Assembly: GCA_944472135.2 (NCBI GenBank)
Contig: OX235264.1
Span: forward strand, 92,762,319-92,826,318
DNA: 64,000 bases
DNA from: Trichobilharzia regenti
Lineage: Eukaryota > Platyhelminthes > Trematoda > Strigeidida > Schistosomatidae
Direction: 5' to 3'
Of this stretch, positions 56,791 to 64,000 are shown piece by piece. Made by a program: the position numbers and the translations under genes. How positions within the stretch are numbered: position 1 is the stretch's first letter; each line of letters starts with the position of its first letter. Under the pieces are notes generated by a model, which was not told where the DNA came from, made no database searches, and saw only the letters and a list, made by a program, of their open reading frames with translations.

Positions 56791-57479
56791 AACATCTTTG
56801 ACTGCAGCACTGAGTGACATGGGCTTGAATCTCAAAAGTTCTCTACAGAAATGCAGCTGGTCAAGTCGTTCCACTTTAAATCAGCAGCAAAAGCTGAGCA
56901 GGAAATGTTGTAATTAAAGAAAACACCAATGCATGTAAAATGACCTCATAACACGAAAACAAACTTATTATGTTTAATAATTTTAAGTGTTAGTTTGGAG
57001 AAATTTAATTGGTTTCAAGGGATATGACCAAGTGACATCAGCTAGACAACCATTAAAAACTGGGGAGTGCTGCAAAATTGTTTTTCTTGGTTTTTGGCAC
57101 TCTTCTGCAGTGTGAATCAATGAGCCCATTACAAGATTGAATGTAGGATCCCCAGATTATCAGGCGAATCCGTTAACCATTCAACCATTGTGAAACAGAA
57201 CCCAATGATCCACTGGCTCCTCTGTGGATTCACAATATTTACCTCCATCATCAGCAAATATGCGTCTTCACAGCCAACTTAGCAGACTCAGCTTATCATA
57301 GCCTGCTGGAAATGCTTTTCGTGACAAGTAGTACAATTTTCTAGCCCATATAGAAAAATATGACTAAGTGACTTAACATTTGTGCTGAACCAAATCGGAA
57401 TCTTGTTGTTTATGATGACTGGCTGAGTGTAGTGCAGAAGATTCCCAAACTGGTTTCAGGTTGATGAAGACGTATCATG
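56791..57479. other. Mostly unassigned sequence
   Basis: No gene or repeat family recognised. Confidence 0.4.
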
Positions 57480-57600
57480 CCTTTCCCACAGTGGCTACCT
57501 AGCTTTGATATCTTCATCCGTGCTCTCAGAGTGCCTGTAGTTGAAACCGTGCTTCCTGTTTGAATAAGTAAAGGAAGTAACCTCTGTTAAATCTCTCCCG
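57480..57600 (-). mobile_element. RTE fragment (minus strand)
   Basis: The reverse complement reads AGGTTACTTCCTTTAC, GGTTTCAACTACAGGC and GATGAAGATATCAAAGC, matching the RTE region around 5235-5320. Confidence 0.65.
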
Positions 57601-57922
57601 TATATGGCGATTAGTGCAATGGACTCTGCTATTTAGAGTGTTCGATATCTATAGACCACTGGAAATTTATTCAATACCCTGTAGATGATGGAAAAGGATT
57701 CTTTTGTATGAGAAAGTTCAATATATATTAGTTGACGGTTTTAACAACACTTTTATTTAATCACACTGGTAGGTGTTCCCAACCACAAAACATTAGGTTC
57801 CTAGAACGACACCTGCTTACATTATAGCAAGGGTAACTCTTTTAGTCTCTTTTACTCATTCGAAGATAAGCCATTATTACTTCCCTTGATATAAGAATAA
57901 AACTTGTGCACTGTGGTAGAGT

Positions 57923-58050
57923 ATAATTCCATTATGGGTAAATTTTTGTTTTGATAAAGTCTCACAGTGTTATACATTAATGTTTACTGATGACCACATT
58001 TCGAGCACAATTTATTACTGCTCATAATCATATCAAGGTACTCACACGAC
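57923..58050 (-). repeat. Left inverted terminal repeat of PLE-5
   Basis: Reverse complement of 59187-59315 with a few differences. Confidence 0.85.
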
Positions 58051-59186
58051 TCGTGATTCAGTTATACCTCACATCTACTATCTTTAAATTCCAAGGTAAA
58101 ATATATAGACAAACAGAAGGTGTAGCAATGGGATCACCAATATCCCCTATCGTAGCAGACATATTTATGAACGGCTGGGAAAGTAATCCTCTTAATACGT
58201 TTACTCCTACTCCAAAAGTATGGTGGGATATGTGGATGACACTTTCACAGTAATAAAAACAGAATATATCTCTAGCTTCTTGACACATAAAAACTCACTA
58301 GTGGAGGGAATAAAATTCACATTTGAATCAGAAAATGAACAAGGAGAATTAGCTCTAGTGTTAGATTGTAAAATAAAACGAATAGAAGAAGGTACACTGC
58401 ACACTAGTGTTTATAAAACACCAACGAATTCCGCTAACAGATATTTAGACTTTAACTCATCTCATCCGCTGTCTGTCTGTTAAGGCAGGCTTAGTTAAGT
58501 GTTTAACAAACCGAGCAGTAGCACTAAGTAGCACAAGAAAAGACCTGAATGATGAATTAAAACAGATAGAAGAGGCTTTGGTGTTAAATAACTATCCTTT
58601 AAAATTCATTAGGAAGATCAAAAAAGCCGAAAGAAAAATAAAAAGATAATTGTGAAACTAGTAATGGTAACAGAAATAAGAGAGAATACAAGGCATCTGC
58701 AGTTACACTATCTAAGGAGGGGACATCTGAGACCCTCCCTACGCAGGATTCTTAATGAAGCAGGTAGTGAAAACATCTGTAGGTTAAAGGGTCCTGTCAT
58801 TTGACCCAATTAGACTGTGTGTGAGGTCAACTACATAGGTCAAACAAGTAGGTCAAGGGTAATCAGATTGTCGGAACATAAGAATTTAGCTAAGGTAAGA
58901 ATGGTTGAGCCTGAAAAGGTAAGTAATTTGGAAAAAAGCTCAGCAATTGCACTACATGCATTAACACACAACCACACAATAGGGTGATGGCAAGGAGAGA
59001 GTTAAAATTCTACAAAGTAATTTAGGTAGGTGGAAAGAGAAGTTGATTACTGAATCCTTGTTCATCGAGTCTACACCAAACACATGCAATAGGAATGATT
59101 CATCACTCATACTCGAAATATGGAAAATATTACTACCAATCAAATCAAGCAAAAAATAATGGAACTATATAAATGAAGTTAGGAAG

Positions 59187-59315
59187 TCGTGTGGGTAGTA
59201 CCTTGATATGATTATGAGCAGTAATAAATTGTGCTCGAAACGTGGTCATCAGTAAACATTACTGTATAACACTGTGAGACTTTATCAAAACAAAAATTCA
59301 CCCATAATGGAATTA
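59187..59315 (+). repeat. Right inverted terminal repeat of PLE-5
   Basis: Contains, in order, TTGAT, ATGATTAT, GAGCA, TGCTC, GAAA, CGTGGTC and ATCAG. A third copy of this sequence, inverted, forms the end of PLE-4 (53318-53465). Confidence 0.85.
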
Positions 59316-59424
59316 CTCCCCTTGCTTTGACAGAGATTATCAAGGGAACACACTGCATACAAAGTAGAAAAGTTTATAAGACATAATCAGAGTAATTTTC
59401 ATGAAATTTATTTTATCATTGTTA

Positions 59425-59575
59425 ACCATGTGATATGTATCCACATATATATATTTATGTGTGTGTGTATGTTGGTCTCTCTTTCTGTTCGCTCTCTTAG
59501 TCTGTGACCATTTCACGTCTATGAACCTGTCTCCTTTAACAACGTATATTCTCCTTATATTATATATAATATGAG
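59425..59575. repeat. Dispersed repeat, second copy of 44521-44691
   Basis: Same ordered blocks as at 44521. Here no SINE follows. Confidence 0.65.
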
Positions 59576-60799
59576 TGTTTGTTGACAGTCCGTTGCTTGG
59601 TGACATATATCCATATATGGTGGTTGTTGACATGTCTGCTATATTTCGCTATGTATATATGGATCGATAGTTCATTATAATTAGCCATTCATGTTAAGAC
59701 TGTCTAATGATTGTTCACACCCTTGTCTGAACATTCATATATATGTTTTGCATTCACAATTTGTGTGACTTACTTACTTTGGTGTGATACCACTTTTGCA
59801 TTCTCCTTGTGTTTGGAAAATAGAAGTATCATCGCAAACCTAGTGGTCTTCTGATTTCCGCCTTCTTGCGTCAGGACTATTAGTTTCTCGACCAGTCCAT
59901 AACAATAATTTAGCGACGAGTACATAACAATTTGGCGACGGGGAAAACTACTATTAACCACTCAGCAGCAGCAACATAACATCATGTTAGTTGTAAAGTG
60001 GTTGTAAAGAAACTACGAAATGATGATATCATCTCGCGAAATTTGTCTTCTTAATGCCTTATTCAAATTTATCAAAGGGACTAAGTGTTTTAATTTTAAT
60101 AATCAGAGTTACTGAATAAAAAAGTAGGATGGTAAAGGAGAACACAGATGTTTACAGTATGATAAAAAGTAATGTCACGTTTCTTTTTGCGACTTCATCT
60201 TATCAACCACGAAAACAACCTCAAATTTACAAACTATGAAATTAGAATAGGTAAGAGTTTAAGTAAACATGAGGATATTAAATAAGTACACATTGCAATC
60301 AATAAATTGTGCAACTGACATTTATTTGTTTATCTAATCAGAAGGAGAATTAACTCTAGATTTGTAAAGATGAGTAAGGTTTTATAAAATCAAAGATATA
60401 AGGTAAGAAAGTTAGTTCTCAGGCCTCTATGAAATGTTTCCTTTCAAACCTAATCAACGATAAACATTGTGATGTTGATAAGACAGAGGAAATTGTGAAA
60501 TTATCTAAGAGTTGAAAGGAATTCAAGAAACGAGCAAACAAAACTCAAGCTAACATGGTTGTTACTATGATAGTAGGAGTGGTTGAGTAATTTTCTTTAG
60601 CATATGTAGCTCTAAGTTTTTCTAAATAAAATGACTGAAGTTTCGTTGGTGAAAAGAAGACGAATTCAAGTAATCCAAGAGCTCCTCCAGCTCCTAACTC
60701 TTGTATTTCTTTACAACTCACTCTTACATAATTCCATATTTTTTCTTCGCCTCTATGTGCATTCTGATAACGACCTATTCGTCATTAAATTACTCATCT
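59576..60799. other. Unassigned sequence
   Basis: A+T-rich, with no supported ORF or repeat family. Confidence 0.4.
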
Positions 60800-61455
60800 T
60801 AATATGCAACAACAGACAGAAATCAGTAAGAATGGGAGAAATGTGAAAGAAGCAACCTCCTTCACCTACGTACCTATCTACTTATCTACCTGGGAAGAAT
60901 CGTTTCAACTACAGGAGGACGAAATTTATGAGGATATCAAAGGGAGGATCGGAAAAGCAAGGCTAGCTTTCATTACTCTCAAGTCTGTGTTGAGGTCAAC
61001 AGCATTCAGTATGAAAAATAAGATCCAGATTTTCAACTTCAATGTGAGGTTAGTGATACTATATAGATTCCAGACTTGGTGCATCAGGAAGTGCATTTCG
61101 AACAAAATACAGACCTCCATCAACAGATGCCTTCCCTCAATACTCAAGATCAGCAATACGGATCTCTGGGAGTGAGCCAATCCAACAGGAACCAGTTGTG
61201 CAACAAATGAACAGGAAGAAATGGAAGTGGATTGGCCGTACTCTGAGAAAACAAACCATCCAGTGAGTGACATCACACTCCAGGCCATCACTCGAGTGCA
61301 ACCCAAATGGGAAGCGGCGAGATGGTTGTCCATGGGTGACATGGAGGAGGTCGTGTGAAGAGGAGATGAGAACATGTGGGCAGACTTGGAGCCAGGTGAG
61401 AACGTTGGCAGAGAAACGAACACAATAGAGACGTTCGGCTGAATCCCTATATTCT
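60800..61455 (+). mobile_element. RTE 3' fragment
   Basis: NGRNVKEATSFTYV, DIKGRIGKARLAFITLKSVL and NEQEEMEVDWPYSEKTNHPV, ending CCTATATTCTTCTAGGAAG. Parallel to 45600-46280. Confidence 0.8.
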
Positions 61456-61795
61456 TCTAGGAAGTATTCTGATTGGACACTAGTAACTAGTGCAACGTGT
61501 GTGGTCCTTTCTTTGGTGCAGACTCAATTCCCCAGTCAGGTTTTGCAATGTGGCCACCATTCTAGGTAGCTCGCCATCACGTTGAACATTGATTTGATGA
61601 TATTAGATAGTTGGGGGCAATCGGCCACAGGAAGCCTTGGACCTAGGTTTCGTGCCATCTGGCACTCACCACTCAGCAAGGCGTATCTGCAACCTTGAAG
61701 GAACTAATGTCCCTTCTGAGATTCGAACCCGCGTCATTTATTGCCACCTGCAGTCAGAGACGTTTCCATTGAGCTATTCGGGCTCAGGAAACAGT
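61456..61795 (-). mobile_element. SINE-3, tRNA-derived (minus strand)
   Basis: The minus-strand head has A box TAGCTCAATGG (complement of 61766-61776) and B box GGTTCGAATC (complement of about 61718-61730) at tRNA-like spacing. The roughly 240-bp body extends to the RTE end at about 61455. No full cloverleaf. Confidence 0.65.
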
Positions 61796-62534
61796 AATAA
61801 TATATAACTCCACTACACTTATTCCACTCTTCTTATTGATTAAATGGTATTGAAAACTCCGTCTGTGCCAACTCATCACTTTTGTTACTACCACTTTCAT
61901 GAAAAACAAAATTCTATGTGAATGTGCTTGTACAGCTAAAGGGGGCGAATGGATTCTCTGAACAGGGCCTCTCAGCCGAACTACGTGTTTTGTTTTCATC
62001 AATGTTCTTGAGTTATTGTGATTTGTTTTGTCTCATTTAATTAACCAAAAGTCCACAAACGTGTATTCTTAGTACTCAGTAGACACCTTTGATGAAAATT
62101 GCGCTTGTGTACATTGTTGAGGAATTCATTGATTGATATTATGCTTTGATGTGAATCTGACTAGCCACCCTATCTCTTTTCCAGCATAATTCTTTGTTTG
62201 TTATTGACAATCAGTCCTATGAGTACGTGAATGCAATGAAAAACTGCTTCTCTAGAGTTTCTGCGTTATGACTTCACTGTCACTAGTTTGTAATGCTTCA
62301 TGAATAAATTTCTTTGGATAAACGTTCACGATAAGATACCTTTCAACTATCTGAACATAACCTTCTTGTTGATGATTAGACTTCCGTGGTAATTCTTGAG
62401 GCAAAAACTATGACAGTGCAAGCATTAACCAGTTAATATTCACTTCCTGTGGATAGTTTCCTGAAATGTGCCATCATTTTTTCTTCTGTGTTAAAATCTA
62501 GATAGTTAGACTGGTTATTACAGCTATATGATAA
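61796..62534. other. Mostly unassigned sequence
   Basis: About 61900-62010 is a third, diverged copy of the dispersed repeat at 49895. The rest is unrecognised. Confidence 0.4.
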
Positions 62535-63585
62535 TTCCATGAGGCGGGTGATCCACAATCGGAAACTCAGTGAAGGCTTTCAAGTGAAAATGAGAGTAAG
62601 GCAAGATTGTCTGCCTACTATCACTGATGACATTTCTAATTCTGGTTAAGTAGACTGTGCAGAAGACGGGGGATGGGGAGTGAGAAAACAGGAATACGCT
62701 TCAATGATCGATAAGAAGGTTTTAAAAGATTTGAATTTCGCGCGTGTATGATTTATGTCCAATGTCATATAAACTCGAAGACTTTCAGGCGAAAACCAAT
62801 AAACTGGCTGAAGAAGCAGCGAAGTGGAGACAGGACTTCAGATGAACATAGAGAAAACTGTGGAGGTGATGAAGATAACCGGTCAATCCACTAACAACAA
62901 GCGCCAATCATTATCACAATGAATAAAATTGAAAGAGGTAACTCTCTTCGTTGAAATAGGAAGCATAGTTTCAACTACAGGCGACAGTGCACCTGAAGAT
63001 GTCAAAGCCAGCCAGGCGGAATCGGACAGTTAACACAGATCTTCATCACTCCAAAATCAGTTTGGAGACCTTCTGCACTCCACCGGAGCATAAACAGCAC
63101 AAATAGGAATTTCTACAGATACGCCAAATCGGTCAGCCCTTCTGTGTGTATCAGGAACTTGACCAGCGCGTCACTAAAAGCACTCACAAAAGCCAGTCAC
63201 TGCATTTTATCAACAGCTGTCTTCTCTGACTCAATACAGAAGATAAGATGAACTATCAGAAGGCATTAGCAAGAAAGAACACTGAAAACGAACTGACCAA
63301 GGATATATTGTTCAAGAAATTTGTAGAAGAAAGTGGAGATGGATAGAACACACACTGAGGAAACCGTTTAATAACATCGCTCCCCAGACGAGAGCTCGAG
63401 TGGGGAAAGATAAGTTGGGTTTGTGTCTGAGAGTGACATGGAAGAGATCCTGTGAGCAGAGAGGTGAAAGCTAATGGGCGAATTCGATGTCAGCTTAAGT
63501 GAACCTCCAAGAACTGGACAAAGAGAAGATGTGCCGTTGAAGTGGTATGTTCCACTCGGAACCCAAGAGGACAACAATATAAATA
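62535..63585 (+). mobile_element. RTE 3' fragment
   Basis: Begins near the RT palm (GATCCACAATCGGAAACTC), runs through a KANKLAEEA-type region and GTTTCAACTACAGGC, and ends with ATGTTCCACTCGGAACCCAA and an ATAAATAAT tail. Many lesions. Confidence 0.8.
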
Positions 63586-63589
63586 ATTA

Positions 63590-63890
63590 GGGATGAGGCA
63601 GTAACTCAACGAAGAAGACATTGCGAAGTGGTCGCGCTATGTCTTGAAGTGGCAGAAGTTAGAATTCAAGAACCCTTGGATCGAGCCCCAATGGCTCAAT
63701 GGTCTACGAGCTCGTTAGCCCTGTAACTAGAAGGTCCTGAACTCGAACCCCGGCGGTAGGTGCGTACTGATGAAGAGTCCCCAGCTAGGACGAAATAGCT
63801 GTCCAATACTCCCAGGTTTTCCAATGGTTCTCTAACTGATATCAGCTCATGATGAAACCCTTCATGCAATCAAACATAATCCCTACAAAA
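63590..63890 (+). mobile_element. SINE-2 copy, best preserved
   Basis: A box TGGCTCAATGG 63692-63702, B-box-like GAACTCGAACCC near 63729-63740, then a hammerhead-like segment 63764-63809 and the 3' end CTGATATCAGCTCATGATG. It follows directly on an RTE 3' end, as 43840 does not. Confidence 0.75.
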
Positions 63891-63897
63891 CCACTGT

Positions 63898-64000
63898 ACG
63901 TCGGTGGCACAGTGGTTAGGACTCTCGCCCACCATGCACATGGTCCAGGGTTCGATCCTCTGCCAACGCACGCCTGATATTAATGGTCAGCCTGCAAAAT
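63898..64000 (+). mobile_element. tRNA-derived SINE, Smalpha-like, cut by the window end
   Basis: A box TGGCACAGTGG 63905-63915 and B box GGTTCGATCC 63949-63958. The same family as 9100-9245, and continues past the window. Confidence 0.8.

Larger units (their letters stand above)
57923..59315 (+). pseudogene. PLE-5: short Penelope-like element with inverted terminal repeats
   Basis: 128-bp inverted repeats (57923-58050 and 59187-59315) flank a 1.1-kb coding remnant: IFKFQGKIYRQTEGVAMGSP and ISPIVADIFM (about 58080-58170), VGYVDDTFTVIKTEY (motif C intact, 58223), EGIKFTFESENEQGELALVL, YKTPTNSANRYLDF and a GIY-YIG remnant CEVNYIGQTSRSRVIRLSEH near 58830. Most of the RT N-terminus is missing and several frameshifts are present. 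The terminal repeats carry a hammerhead-like fold (59203-59252). Confidence 0.82.

Noticed and set aside
57987..57993. CTGATGA on the plus strand as a canonical hammerhead core
   Set aside because: No stem II followed by GAAA is downstream. It is the complement of the stem I sequence of the fold on the other strand.
57923..59315. DNA transposon, suggested by 128-bp inverted terminal repeats
   Set aside because: The interior encodes a Penelope RT and GIY-YIG remnant, no transposase, and the ends are PLE termini seen also at 53318.
63898..63970. tRNA gene candidates at SINE heads (also 9186-9241, 43936-43998, 44782-44837, 61718-61776)
   Set aside because: A and B boxes are present, but no full cloverleaf or acceptor pairing was found, and the sequences recur as dispersed families, so they are SINE promoters.

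Overview
The window looks like A+T-rich nuclear DNA of a trematode, most probably a schistosomatid blood fluke. This is inferred from the repeat families: tRNA-derived SINEs of the Smalpha type, RTE-clade non-LTR elements with a short AAT tail, several CR1-like families, Penelope-like elements (PLEs) with GIY-YIG endonucleases, and BEL/Pao and gypsy LTR elements. The genus and species cannot be fixed from sequence alone. Family letters (CR1-A, SINE-2, PLE-1 and so on) are labels made for this report.

Only one host gene is recognisable. It is a two-exon homologue of small integral membrane protein 14 (SMIM14) at 38552-38824 plus 42446-42478 (101 residues). Its 3.6-kb intron holds transposon relics. 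Everything I can identify in the rest of the window is mobile DNA, with some unassigned stretches between.

Left part (1-25110): a decayed CR1 element (CR1-A) carries a full-length but dead RTE element with a 10-bp target duplication, and the RTE itself carries a 5'-truncated non-LTR insert. A 3.56-kb piece of this mosaic (7094-10648) was then tandemly duplicated. A CR1-B element with two intact overlapping ORFs split the second copy. The duplication ends in CR1-D, whose 3' UTR was later entered by a minus-strand BEL/Pao element that has LTRs and a gag ORF but no pol.

Middle (25111-35275): four nested levels. CR1-F is interrupted by an inverted CR1-H 3' UTR, which is interrupted by CR1-E (intact ORF1 and ORF2), whose ORF2 is interrupted by a young 1.05-kb gypsy deletion derivative with near-identical 316-bp LTRs and a 4-bp target duplication. 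A degraded minus-strand gypsy gag-RT relic (35900-38090) lies between this nest and SMIM14.

Right part (42479-64000): a patchwork of RTE 3' fragments, five PLE pieces, three tRNA-derived SINE families, a truncated CR1-G copy, microsatellites and unassigned sequence.

The most interesting signals are RNA structures. A 3'-UTR stem-loop and two kinds of 3'-terminal hairpin are conserved among divergent CR1 families with paired compensatory changes. SINE-2 and the PLE-5 ends each carry a hammerhead-like three-way junction with a non-canonical core.
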